A DNA stretch of 64,000 bases from Cliona cf. orientalis (GCA_963930775.1 OZ005696.1:682001-746000); one strand, 5' to 3'. Positions 44,765 through 56,685 are shown, counted from the stretch's first letter. The notes: generated by a model not told the origin, from the sequence alone. Numbers and translations: made by a program.

Positions 44765-45035
44765 CTGACACACCCCTCTCCCTCCACTTACTGTGTTAAG
44801 GATGCTGTGTTATTGTGTATACATGTTCGGACACACCTCTACACCTCTTTAAATCAGCCACTCTCTGCCACTACCACTGAAGTTTGGCCCATAGGTGACC
44901 GATACCGACAACTTCCACAGTCTCTAGTTTTCACGGCTGATAATCCTTGTCTTTCACATCTGTATGGACAAAAAAAATCTTTATGGCTTATGCTGGTCTG
45001 ACTAGCCTATACCGCAAAACACAATCATTTAACCT
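44765..45035 (+). repeat. Duplicated intron piece of the Ser/Pro-rich gene, copy D
   Basis: Matches 33660-33955 nearly throughout, with small indels. Confidence 0.7.
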
Positions 45036-45270
45036 CACGAACTGTTACAAAACAAGCTCTATACTTAATTTCATTATAAGAGAGAAAACACAATGTCATA
45101 ACAGAAAATCGTCCACACACTGTATACATGTACATTTTAACTAAGCACCTTGTTTAGATCGTTTTGTAGGTGGGGGTCGTAGGTCAAGTGAGGTGTCTGA
45201 CCCAATGATGCTTCCTATTGTGGTTTGGTTATTGTGAAAGTTGACAGCAATCACTTGTTTAGCTACTTAC

Positions 45271-45436
45271 CTTCTGATATTATTTGTTCATTGCAATCAG
45301 TTGACTCCTTACTGTAGTTAGATTTGTCTCTGCTAGGCTCCTCATCCTCATGACCAGTGGGTGACTCCTGATCACTGGGTGACTCCTCATCATTGGATGA
45401 CTCCTCATCACTGAATGACTCTGAAGTTGACAGTAG
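45271..45436 (-). other. Possible acidic exon with SDEES-type repeats
   Basis: A 166-bp minus-strand open frame has acceptor TTTTGTCCAG and donor GAAGGTAAGTAG. It encodes FSDEESSNDEESPSDQES followed by an acidic Ser-rich run. The repeated GAGTCATCCAGTGATGAG-like unit accounts for the repeats. No partner exon is identified. It could be an unattached exon of an NLR or Pro-rich remnant, or a chance frame. Confidence 0.4.
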
Positions 45437-45480
45437 CTGGACAAAATTAATTAAAATGATCACTGAAGTTAATTTTTATG

Positions 45481-45528
45481 ATAGACTGGATGTATTCTAC
45501 AATGTGCTCTTTGCTGAAACCAAGGCCT
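45481..45528 (-). pseudogene. Short NACHT relic
   Basis: GATGTATTCTACAATGTGCT and CTTTGCTGAA match the NACHT coding sequence of NLR2 around 20795-20825. It is about 48 bp, with no surrounding homology seen. Confidence 0.6.
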
Positions 45529-45584
45529 GAGGTAAAGAAAAACATTAGGTGCAAAAGATGTATAATTTCCTCAATTAAATATTA

Positions 45585-45721
45585 GTTAGACACTGTTTAG
45601 GAGGTTTCTATGTGATTTAGAAGACCGAAGGACTCTATATAGAATCCCGAGCGAAGCGAGGGTTCTATGAGAGCCCTGAGGTCTTCTAAATCACATAGAA
45701 ACCGACTAAACAGTGTCTAAC
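45585..45721. repeat. 137-bp near-perfect hairpin
   Basis: The left arm GTTAGACACTGTTTAG then GGTTTCTATGTGATTTAGAA is mirrored on the right by TTCTAAATCACATAGAAACC then CTAAACAGTGTCTAAC. The loop holds CCGAGCGAAGCGAGG. Arms of about 60 bp make this a foldback element. Confidence 0.85.
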
Positions 45722-45767
45722 AAGTTTAGATCATATAGCTTTGTATTGCTAGAGCCAGAGGGCAAAA

Positions 45768-45832
45768 CTTTTAGGTGACTATGAAAATCTTGTAGGTGAC
45801 TATGAGAAGCTTGTAGGTGACTATGAGATATA
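45768..45832 (+). repeat. Three-copy tandem repeat of about 24 bp
   Basis: The unit CTTGTAGGTGACTATGA is repeated three times with minor changes. Confidence 0.8.
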
Positions 45833-46215
45833 GATACCTGTCAGTAGCCAATCAAATTGCAGTATTTGTTACAGCTATGATCTAAGGTAGCAGAGTTTCA
45901 TAAATGTAGGTTGGACTCTTTTTCACTAGAATGACTTCTGCATTTCTCTTCTAGGAAAGGGAAGAAGTGTACATCGAAAAATTATATATTATAGTGTGTA
46001 GCCTCAATATCTAGACCTAGCCACATTTGCAGATGATTACAAAGGGGTACTATACATGTACTGCATTCGGAGCAGTGCAATGTGCTGTACACAAGAAAAC
46101 TGTTCAAAAACTTCCCATATATGGATATTTTTAACCAACGATTGTTCAAATGTGGACAGGTATTTTTTATACGTGTTGAACATCTTGTATGTCATATAAC
46201 AATGCATCATCCACT

Positions 46216-46245
<30 letters not shown>
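46216..46245 (+). repeat. G30 homopolymer
   Basis: Thirty consecutive G bases lie 47 bp downstream (in gene direction) of the NLR4 coding end. Confidence 0.9.
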
Positions 46246-46246
<1 letters not shown>

Positions 46247-46291
46247 TCAGTAAAGTCAAGTATATAGCTAGTTGCAGTACATAGATTCAGA

Positions 46292-49200
46292 TCAGCTCAC
46301 CTCTTCATGCACTTCTTCCTCATGACTCTTCTCCATCTCTTGATGAAGTCTTGTCTGCTCCTCCTCATATCTCTCTCGATGTCTTGCCAGTTCCTCCTCC
46401 AGCCTCTCCATCATCTCACTATTGTGTACAACTGGGTTGTTGGAAAGGCTACTGATACCAAATGCTATGCATCTAAAGCCACACCCCAGACGAGGTAACA
46501 GTGATGGTAGGTGATCTATTAGAGCAGACACACCTCTACCATCTATTTGATTATCCTGAAGGTCCCATTGTTCTAGCTCATTGCAAAGACAGGGAGATGA
46601 AGATTTGAGTTTACTAAGAAGCCATATAAGGTCATTAGAAGTGATACCACAGTCACAGGTACTGAGATACCACAAACCTGGACACAAGTGCATGAAGCTA
46701 GCTAGAATGTGAATACCATCACCTGTAAAGCTGTTATGATCCAGAATAAGCATCTCTATGGTGTTAGTTTGAGGCATTTGATAAAGCTGTCGTCCCACAG
46801 CCTCACAGGATATAGAGTCAGCACTGGGTAGACCACCTCCAGCTGTTGTTAGATCACACCTGGACAAGCTAACATGACGTAGTTCACAGTGACTACTACT
46901 GAGTATTCTACCAACAGCTATGGTTCCTTCAAGTCCCAGTGGGTTGCAACGGAGATCAAGCTCACCATCAATCTCAAGCCCCTCTGAATAAACAGCATCA
47001 GCCAAGGATGAAACACCAGAGGCATGGATATCATTGTCTGCCAATCCAAGGTCAGATATGTCTTCCAGACTCTTAACCAAAATAGACAAATCTTTGTCGC
47101 CAAGATTGGTCTTATCTAACCATAATTCACTGTCTGCCAATCCTAGGTCAAATGTGATTTTGAGACTGTTGATTAAAATAGCTAAACCTTCGTCACCAAG
47201 ATTGGTCTTATTCAAATGTAACTGAATAATTACAAGTAGTTTTGCTACAGCTGATGCTCCAGGTACACCAAGATTGTTGTTAGAAAGATTAAGATACTCC
47301 AGGTTAGGACAATGACCTGAAAGAGTAGCTAACCACTTAGCATTAGTGTCAGCATCACTGGTGAGAGACCCCTTCAGGTTAAGGTACTTCAATTTAGCTA
47401 ACACGTCACCACGTACTGCACTTTCTAATGCCTGCAGACTAGAGACTGTTAGTCTACTACCACTCAGATCCAATTTAGAAATCTGTAGCTTTCCTTTCTT
47501 ACTAGTTATTATGTGCATTAATTCTTTAATTTGGTTCTCACTAGCATTACCAAACTTTATATCCAAACCATGACCACACTCCTGCAAGTTAGCAATAACA
47601 TAGAGTATTGCACTACAGTCATGAGCAGTGTGAGGATAACCAAAGTTAACCGTACGCAATACGGGGTGGGTGACTAAGCCAATTGTGTCACCCTTGACTA
47701 AATACTGAACAACTTGTTTATTAATTAAGTCATTATGGGCTTCAAAGGCACAGTGGCAGACAGATAAATGGTTACGGTTGGGTACATCATGTGCTACACA
47801 TTCCAATGTTTGCTGAATAAACGAAATTGTGTCTCCATTGAGCTCAAGACCAGAATTAATGCCAAAAAAAAACCTCCATACAATTTTAAAACGATAATTA
47901 TATGATGATAGTGACTTGAAAGTCTCAAATTGTTTGTCTGTTGGCTGTCTTGTCAGGTACAGGGCAGCAAGGTACTCCTGGAAGGTCAGATGGAGAAAGT
48001 GGAAAGATATGCCAACACCAACTGACTCAGCAGACTGTAGTAAGCCAAAGCATAAGATCCTTTTATCCAAAGCTAAGCCTTCGGGGAAGAATGCCTCTAG
48101 CTCTTCTTGAGAAAAGACAAGTTGATCCTTTTCCAATGCCCGAAAAGCAAACTCACACAGAAGCCACCACGACTGCTGTAAGTCTGCAGGGAGTGAATCA
48201 AACTTAGGCAACGTTAAAACAGATTCGTAAGAGTCAAATTTGCATATGTTCCGAAGAACTAAGTTAAGAATGATCTTAGTGTAGAGCTCTGTCATGGTGG
48301 TGGGAAGGGCTTCCTCAAGAGTGCGCCACAAGTGACAAACAATGGCACAGTTGAGGGGAACACTGCACACACTCTCAACTAGTGGGTTGCCCTCTAACTG
48401 CTCTCTGAGACGATCTGCCTTTCCCTGGTCACTGGTAAACTCAGACTGGATGTACTCTACAATGTGCTCTTTGCTGAAGCCACGCACCTCAACAAATCGA
48501 TCAATATCAGGAAGCTTACGAAGTGGAGCAGAGGCAGAAGGTCGAGACGTCACTACAACTGACATGAGACAAAATCTGGGGCCGAAAAGAAATTGGTATA
48601 AAAAAGACCCTTTTTGTCCTTCCGAATCACCAAGCTCATCCCATCCATCGGCAATGATGAGCACACTCTCTCCCTCCTCATCTTCTAAATACCTAGCTAC
48701 TGAGTCACAGAGCCTTGGACTAGAGTGCAGTAGCTTGAGTAACTCAGGAAGGGAGCCTGCTGAGGCTACTGCCTTCATCCGAAGTGGTAAGAGGAGAACC
48801 AACTCAAACTGCTGAAATAGCTTCCCATTTGCCCAGTCCTCAGAGACTGCTATACAGAGAGTGGTCTTGCCTATGCCAGCATCACCTTCTACAAGGACCT
48901 TTCTAACTCGCCTCTTCCCGCTCTCCACCTTAAAGAGGTCACCATAAGCTAGGGGAGTGCGTTTGATACCCACATCTTCTCTACCTCTCTGTGTGTTAGC
49001 AGAGTAGCTCTCTCCTTTCTCTCTCTCTACTAATTCTAACCTCACCAGTTTGTCCGAGTGGCAAGGTGGCCACTGTTTCTCACGATTGATACGCCTTTCT
49101 TGATACTTTCCTTTCATACTTAAGATGAACCTGGAGCATTCAACTGACATGTTCCCATGAGTACCTGAGGATAAAACACAATGGATATCATTCAGTGCAT

Positions 49201-52200
49201 GCATGTTTGATCAATCAGATCGTTGATACCACAACTAACTGCTAGCCTGTCAACAAACAAGTACAGTAGTTATCACATGCACACCCATAAGGGTCGACCC
49301 TGGGGGGGGGGGGGGGGGGGGGGGGGGGGGAGGGGGGGGCTATCGCATCAAGGAGGTAGCAACTTAAGAGGAGGAGGGGTTGGATGGGGGAAGATCCACC
49401 CAGGTTCTTGTCAATACTTACAGTCCCATGTGTGTATGTGTGCAGACGGGGGGCACTACCTTAGGGCTATGATTACTTGCGGGTACAAATTTTAATGGAT
49501 TTTGGAAATAGTGCATTTAGCAGGTACTTATTTTAGCGAATTTTCAAAATTAAATATTGATATTTGCAGGTACAATAATTTTTAGTGGAAATTGGGCAAA
49601 TCACTAATTTTGCTAAATTTAGTACCCGCAAATAAAAGTATCCTTAAGGTATTATGAGCCTTGATCATTAGTTCATGATATTCATAGCTTACAATATCAT
49701 ATAGAATCCCGCAATTACGCACCCCTGCACTTTTAGCTCAAGTTCTTGCATAGGTAGTTTTGTCTCGTGCATAAACCCCCCCCCCCCTCCCTGACAGTAA
49801 ATTAGAGTCCATAAGCCAATAAAATCAGTAGCCACAGCTAGCAAACTTGTCATATTATGCTTTACTTTATTGATTTCGCCTATCAAACAGCCAGAGAAAG
49901 TACAGAGATTGTGCGCCCACATGGCATTCGACATTGGTAATGGTAACGATCCTACGTATAAGCCCCCTCCCCACTTTTGCCCAATGCTAGCATGCACAAG
50001 GGGGGGAGGTGTAATTATGGGATTCTACAGTATAGTCAAAATAGTGAGCCTTAGCCTATGATGGCATCAATACATGACCAGCTAGTGTATAGCTACTCAC
50101 CACTTGATGGATGTGGCAACTTCTCTTGTGTTTTCACAATCTATTACACAAAGAGTGCAGTGTGGGAGAGGTATAATAATATTGTGTGCAGGCATGCATT
50201 TCTGTGGTTAGTGTACATTATGGCATAGCATGGCAGTTTGCATGTATATGGTATAATATTATTATGGAAAACATTTAAGGAACTAGTATATAATTGTAAT
50301 ATAGGAATATCTGTTGTCACATAAGCAAAAAGAGCCTGATAGCTATAGCAGCTATCCATGTACTGTTCATGTAATATGCATAAGGTCGTATCAGGTAACT
50401 GAGGTATGATCACTATGTACTACTGGAAAATATATTATACACGACATGTACAACAAGCAATCTCAGAGTTGATACATTAATTTTAGTACACTAGAGCAGC
50501 AAATAGCTAGCTAGCTACTCTAGTGTTCAGCAATAATTCTCATTCATGAGGCTCCAAGTTACGCTGAGCAGCCTGAATCCGTACAGATATAGGTTTAAAT
50601 TGTATTGAGCCACATGCACACTGCACACGAAAAGCTATCGAGTAGCTACATGGTAAAAATGATGATAGCAGTGGAAAGGTCTTCTTATGACCGTATCTTG
50701 GTGAAACTTGTGAAATAATGGTAACAGTAATCAGTCCCCTGGATTGTCCCTTGGGCCTTGGCTCTTATCAATATCCCCCAGCCTATCAAAACAATCTCAC
50801 TCTAGTTCATGGTTGTGTACATGTGGACAGAATAGAAAATACCTTATCTTTCAAAGATTTGATCACAGCATCCTTTTCCTCCTTTTTGAAGTACTTTTGT
50901 CCCGTTCCAATTCTCAACAGCCACTTGCCGGCCTTTTGGTTGTCGATAATAGCCTCCTCTTCTAACAGCATTGGAATGATCGTTTTCGGTTTGGGATCGT
51001 TTTGCAGTGCAGCATAGTATAGTTCCCTGAGGCACCAGAGGGAGGTAGCATAGCCGCCAGTCATGATGGGGATGATAAAATCACACTGTTTAATCGCCTG
51101 GAAGATCTCCATGGCCAGGACATCTCCAAACTCAAGCCCTTTTTCGTCCATCCAAGGTCTGCATCCTTGGGCCTCCAACTTGGCATAGATGTCTTTGGCT
51201 TCAGTGTATGCATCTGGTGAGTCAGGATACACTTTTTTCCTGCTGAAGCTAATAAAAACTTTGGGACGATTTTCTATAAAATTAAGCATATAATTAGTTG
51301 AAATCTCATTACTCTAGGGAGATACATAATATTAGTCTAGTACGCCACACCCCCCAATCCGAGGGAAAGAGGGATAAGGTGACCATGTATAATAGTCTGG
51401 TGACAGGACTTTGTTGCGTCCAATCAGACTCGAGATTCGAATTTATTGCTTGGCGGTGCACGCATACTGTTGGCCTCACATTGTTTGCGGTTACCCGTGA
51501 CATTTTCTGTAATCATTGCATTCCGAGCTGTACGCATGGTCACCAGACCCTCTTTCTCTTGAGATTGAAGGAAGGGTGTGGCTAGTGAGAGAGATATATA
51601 TATTCGTACCTGGTTCAACTTCAGGTGCACTGGCAGGAATATACTTTCTCATTTCCACTGTAAAAAATTTTATAATGTGCAATGAATCAGTGTCAACTCC
51701 TCACGTCATATCACACTCATTCTTACACTGAAATGTTGTTTCCATCTTTCTGATACCGTCATTGAAGCGAGTCTTCACATTCAGAGTGGCAACGACATGT
51801 TGCAAGGAATAATAATTACGCTGTGTCTACAGTGCCGGTACCGGCACCGCAATTTAAGCGTTATAGTGCCGGTAAGTCCATATAAAATGCTGTACTCTTA
51901 CGTAGCCCTAGTCCCCGCCCCTTCCTGCATATGGCAATATAAATTTGTACATAAATTTGCCGGCACTCTAGACACTGCGTAATAATTAACTGGATCGAGA
52001 GAAATCTCGTTCAGGACCACCTCCAGAGGCGGCCTCGAAGGATTGCGAGTGGGAATCAGTCCACAGCTATGGGCTTGACTAACGAAGTCATCAGGAATAG
52101 ATCTAAACGCGAGTTCAATCTCTCTGTACGATTGTTGAATTGCATTGTACTCGGGAGTAGTGTCACCACTCGAGGGAATCTTGATACCGCTAGTAGCCAT
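46292..52200 (-). CDS. NLR4: TIR-NACHT-LRR receptor, first exon interrupted by a MITE
   Basis: Exons match NLR3: first exon from 52200 (MATSG start), 51610-51657, 50843-51273 (TIR), 50101-50140 and 46292-49164. The first exon should reach about 51724, but a 161-bp element with a 9-bp duplication sits at 51819-51979 and the frame hits a stop inside it. The TIR domain keeps FISFSRKK, GCRPWMDEKG and SLWCLREL (Glu codon about 51023-51025). Walker A GDAGIGKT and Walker B DGWDEL are intact. The LRR block has one more NLGDKDL-type repeat than NLR3. The TIR-NACHT-LRR body is fully open, so the protein could still be made if translation starts elsewhere or the insertion is spliced out; otherwise it is a recent pseudogene. 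Confidence 0.85.
49302..49330 (+). repeat. G29 homopolymer
   Basis: Twenty-nine G bases, then A and eight more G. It lies in the intron upstream of the NLR4 NACHT exon. Confidence 0.9.
49470..49650. mobile_element. Small inverted-repeat element in NLR4 intron
   Basis: CTTGCGGGTACAAATTTTA is mirrored by TTTAGTACCCGCAAATAAAA. The interior is rich in TAGCGAATTTT-like pieces. Ends are approximate. Confidence 0.55.
51334..51592. mobile_element. MITE in NLR4 intron
   Basis: CTAGTACGCCACACCC and AAAGAGGGATAAGGTGACC at the left are mirrored by GGTCACCAGACCCTCTTT and GGGTGTGGCTAG at the right. It is probably a diverged relative of the TAGTCTC family. A target duplication is not clear. Confidence 0.6.
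51819..51979. mobile_element. 161-bp MITE inside NLR4 coding exon 1
   Basis: The left end CGCTGTGTCTACAGTGCCGG mirrors the right end CCGGCACTCTAGACACTGCG with a few mismatches. TAATAATTA flanks it at 51810-51818 and 51980-51988; NLR3 has the single uninterrupted TAATAATTA at the same codons. The same family is at 41099-41423. Confidence 0.93.
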
Positions 52201-52291
52201 TTTTTCTTCTTTTGTGGGGTGTCACGATGGTGGTGAGCCAGATCCTTGATCCTACGTGTAGGATCTATAGGTTTAATATCATGTCAATTTA

Positions 52292-52400
52292 ATATGGGGC
52301 TGGCTCACGAGACTACGTTGCATATGCGCATGCGCGGTAAATTTTATTTGTGCGCTCGCGCAATCTACCGGTATTTAGGAGCCGCCTTAGATTGCGGAAT
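52292..52400 (-). promoter_or_regulatory. Conserved upstream region of TIR-NLR genes, copy at NLR4
   Basis: Shares GGCTGGCTCACGAGACTACG and TGTGCGCTCGCGCAATCTA with 42865-42990. It lies between the NLR4 start and the stop codon of the Pro-rich gene only 363 bp away. Confidence 0.4.
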
Positions 52401-52562
52401 GACACATGAGTGCGGTTTACACATCTATATTACAACTGTAACAATAAGACATAAACTGGCTACAAAACTATAACTGAGGTATAGAAATCTTCTAATAACT
52501 ACTGATAGCAGCAGATACGTGTGGTTTATAAAGATGGTGTCTATATGATCCATCCATCTGGC

Positions 52563-55500
52563 TCAGCTCTCCTCATCAAAGTGGAGCTGTCTTGGTCGGA
52601 GGAGAAAGCTCCTAGCCTCCTCTGTCAGCACCCTCTGGTCAGCAGTCTGACCACAGGCATACTTAGACCACTCAGCAGGAAGCTGTGGGTGGGGGTGAAC
52701 AGAGGTTAAATGTCAAAACAGTAAGATTTGCTGGGATTGTACCTTTGTTTTCTGCGATGGCGTTTCAGAGAGTGATTTGTTGATAGCCTCAGTCATCCTG
52801 GATCTCTGCAGAGAGAGAGAGAGTGTGTTAATACTTCATTAATCAAAACCATCACTATTCCCTCACCTTGCTGTCGGCTCTCTTGTCTGAAAAGATGAAC
52901 CAAGGAGGGACACTTTGAAGGTGGCTCTGGTGACCTGAGCTGGCCTGCTGGGGGGAGGAGCACACTGAGCCACCCCACTTGCTGTGCTGGGGTCCCACCA
53001 GCGAGGTATTTCCCATCAAATTCACACTGCTACTGAGATTGGTCGGGTACGCTACTGGCTGTGTAGTGTGAGCCTGTGGATTGTAGAACGACGATATCCC
53101 GGGCAAAAACCCGGGAAGACAGACTGGAGAGGTGGCGTAGCTCTGCATGGGGACGAAGCTGCCAAATGCAGGCACGATGGGGTTAAACGGATAACCGAGA
53201 GCGGGGTTGATGAGAGTAGCTTGTGGCGAGAGGAGAGTGGTTTGGTTTGGTAGCGCTGCTGACTTTTGTAGCATGGGGTAGACAGTGGCCATACTCTGAT
53301 GTGGTAGAGTGTTAGCCTGGTGGGGCTGATGTTGTCCCTGCGATAACACAAGGCTGGCCGCAAGCTGTGGAATACTACTAGCACTGTAGCTTGGAGTGGG
53401 CGGGGCAAGGGGTGGAGCCTGAGGTATTGCTGACTCAGCAGTCATGGATGGGCGGAGTTGTCCGATGATGGCACTGGATGTGGATGGTGCTTGTGTGTGT
53501 GGAGGTGGAGAGGGGGAGAGTGTTTGGGAGGGTGCGGTTGAGGTCATAGAGGTCACCAGTGGGCTGGGCTGGTGGGTGTGGTCAGCCTTGGCGATGGGAC
53601 TGCAGGCGTTCTCCAGTAGGGGGCTGAGTTTGGTGCGAGCTTTGCTCTTCCTTCGCTTGTGCTGGTGTGGGTGGGCCAGGGGGGTGGTCTTCAGCTTCTT
53701 TACTGGGAGTTCAGAGTCACTTCCACTCGAGGGCTGAGGGGAAAAAAATCAGATGCATATATACGGTAAAGCGACAATTATGTGAGTCAAGCGGCGGTCG
53801 CATAAATTTGTATCGAATAAATATTGTCACGCCATGTTTATAATGCATGCAAAATTTAAATGCATAAATAAAAACTGCGTAAATTTCTCAAGAGGCCTGT
53901 TTTGACCGATTTGCATAATTTTTTTCACGAGCCAAAAAATGTACCTTTACGGTAAATCTATTCAATTCTGTAGGTTGAATTTTTTACTAGAATTCTTACA
54001 TCATTAGTCTCCCTGAGGAAGTGTCTCCTAGTGCCACCGCTAGTCTGGAGGATACTCGGAGACCATGCCCCTCCTCCACCTCCAGCCACGCCCCCTCCAC
54101 ACTCGGCTCCCCTGTGGGCTCCGTGCATGTTCTCCTTGTCCCTCTTGATGGGCGTGGACGTCACAAACTCCTCCCCCACTCCAGCGTCACTCTCTGAGCT
54201 TGGACTCAGTGTACCAACTGGGCAATTAGTGGCCAAAATAGTAGGGGCAGAGCGATTTCCCCCTCCTTGACGAGGAGGGTGGAGGGAGGCGGGTCTCGAC
54301 TGCTGGGGGGAGGGGTTTGATGAATCGTCACCGGGACGGCTGAGGAATATGGACGGAGAAAAGGTGAACTGTTGCTTGGAGTGGGCGTGGTCTGCGGCCA
54401 GCGGTGAGAGGAAGCCGGTGTTGAGGTGGGTGTGGTCTTCAGCCGCAATGCTGCCACTGGAGCCACTCAGTTTAGAGAAATCTGTCAGAGACTGTGAAAT
54501 GAACAAATCACTAGTCAACTTTCACTCATTAGCAAGACCAAGAATTTTAACGAGGAGAAAAAATTGGCACTCTGGGTTGATGCTAAGTCTTACATACATG
54601 ATTGACTTTCCAGTCACTAATGGTTAAAATACCAAAAATTAATTGGCATCATACAATGTTAAGATACCATATAGCCAGAAAATTTGGCGGTTTGGCAGTC
54701 TATATTACAACCGCCAAATTAAAATCCGCCAATATTCTTGCAATAGCGATTTTGGGTTCCTGCCAATAAGTACCTGTTTTCTGTGTCTCCTTCGATCCCT
54801 CTTGAGGATGTGGGGGGTGTGGCTCTTCCTAGAGGGGGAGGGGCCTACAGCTGCTGCCGTGGATGACTCCAGATAGATGGCCCTATCTTCATCATGACTG
54901 GAAAAAGATGCATCTGGAGGAGGGAGGAATGGAGAGAAAGTTAGTGATCTGACTTAAAACTTCTGAAAAAATAATGGACAACTACACATGGTAAAATTGA
55001 AAAAAAAGTCGAAAATCTCATAGATTCTGGAATGGATAGTAAATCAGTTAAGCAACTTAGAATATCTGAAATGGACGACTATACAATGTAAAAAAGCTAC
55101 TAAAATCCTGCTATATTGTATATCAGAGTACATACCCTGCTGTGATGTGATCTTCATTCCAGCCAGTCTCTCCTGCACTGAGGTACCAGCTGAAGTGTTC
55201 ACATCAGACATCTCACTGTCCAAGAGAGCCACCGTACTGAGCATGCCCAGTGAGTCGTCGAGGATATCCTCACTCTTATTGGTGGGCGTGGTCATTTGTT
55301 GCTGGCCGAGGGCCTGTAGGATGTTAGCATTGAACGGTGATGCTGTGATGCTGCTGTTGTGAGAGTGAGGGTGTGAGGGGGTGAGCCTCGGCTGCTGTGA
55401 ACCTGATGACCCCTTCAACAATATACCTGGACCTGAGAGAATATACACACAATGACACACACACATACATAATATACGTAGTTATCTGACAGTAATTGGG

Positions 55501-56685
55501 GTGCATGAGATGCATCAGACTATTTTGTTGGTAGTTGACCACTGTTCGATCATCGTTGGCCTACTCCATGATGATCCAACCCCTTCCCATAGCCGGCAAA
55601 TTGCCTACAAAAAACCTTGGTTGCTAGGCAACTATCAACAAATGATCAGGTACTGGTGTGAAGGGTGGGAATAACCACTCAAAATACACTCTCTTCCTCC
55701 TTAAAATTTGTGGTCTGCACACCCTCAACAATTGACATTCACCTCTCCCTCCACTTAGAGTAAACCCCTACATTAATATATACAATCATATACATGTTCT
55801 GACACACCTCTGTTGTTTTTATCACTCAAGTACACAGGAACGAAGCCACAAAAGTGACCACGAAGCGCACACAAAACTTGAATTCAATTCACATTGGAAT
55901 TTTGAATATTAAATCTAAACAGAGGTCATCCTATAGCAAACCATCCTACAACTCCAGTAGAGCACCACATACCCATACCTTAACATACCCTCCTCACTTG
56001 TTCAAATAGTACATCTTATGACCCTAAATCCTACAGTTTTTTAATAAATACATACCATAATATAGTGAGAAACTTTGGTGAGGTTTTTAATTTGGCGAAT
56101 TCAGCATAGATCGCCAAATGGCATATGTGCCTACGTATGATGGTAAGGTTTCAGATTACCAAATTTAAACTTCGCCAATACCAATGGAGAGCCATTTCAC
56201 CAAATTTAATGTTCGCCAAAGTTATCCACTGTATGTAAGTACATCTTACCATTTAGTAGTCCAGTATTGGTTGAAGGACTTTTTGTCGAGCTGGCAGCTT
56301 CTGCCACAGTAGCTCTAGGCGGCCTCACCATACGCTGTCCCCACGTCCCTCCTCCACTTTGATGGGTAGTAGACCGACTCGGAGTGTGAAACAGTTGACC
56401 AATGGAATGGCTGCTAGCTCTCTCGGCTGTGCTCCCTTGCGCCGAAGGGCGTCTCGGTCGCTCGTTTCGTGAGAGGGGCGTGGCAGATGTCGAGGGAAAG
56501 CTTCGTGGCGTCACGGAATTGCTGGGAGGAGAGCGTTTTTGTCCAACTTCATCGGAAAGGATGACTGAAATGGAGAAGGGGTTTCTGGGTGTGTCTCCGT
56601 TGGCTCCAATGGCCGCCCCACCCCCCCCTCCTCCTCCAGGAGGGTTGGGGGGAGTCTGGACTAGTGACTGACTTGTAGCAAACAT
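52563..56685 (-). CDS. Ser/Pro-rich protein of unknown function, intact copy B
   Basis: Seven exons assemble without a break: 56250-56685 (ATG at 56685), 55136-55432, 54774-54913, 54000-54491, 52867-53733, 52743-52805 and 52563-52682 (TGA). All splice sites are GT-AG and phases match, giving 804 codons plus stop. The product is low-complexity: a poly-Gly run near the N-terminus, TPRNPFSISV, many SP/TP sites, basic patches HILKRDRRRHRK and HQHKRRKSKARTK that could be nuclear localisation signals, TSTPIKRDKENM, a long Pro/Gln/Ser stretch, then [10 protein letters not shown] and a short ordered-looking C-terminus with LPAEWSKYACGQTADQ. I do not recognise the family; a nuclear or cell-cycle-regulated role is only suggested by composition. 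Four other full or partial copies exist in the window. It shares a divergent upstream region with the DUF4476-like gene. Confidence 0.85.
56078..56228. mobile_element. AACTTTGG-end MITE, copy 3
   Basis: Same ends as 9073-9252 and colinear with 30951-31095, in the first intron of the Pro-rich gene. Confidence 0.65.
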
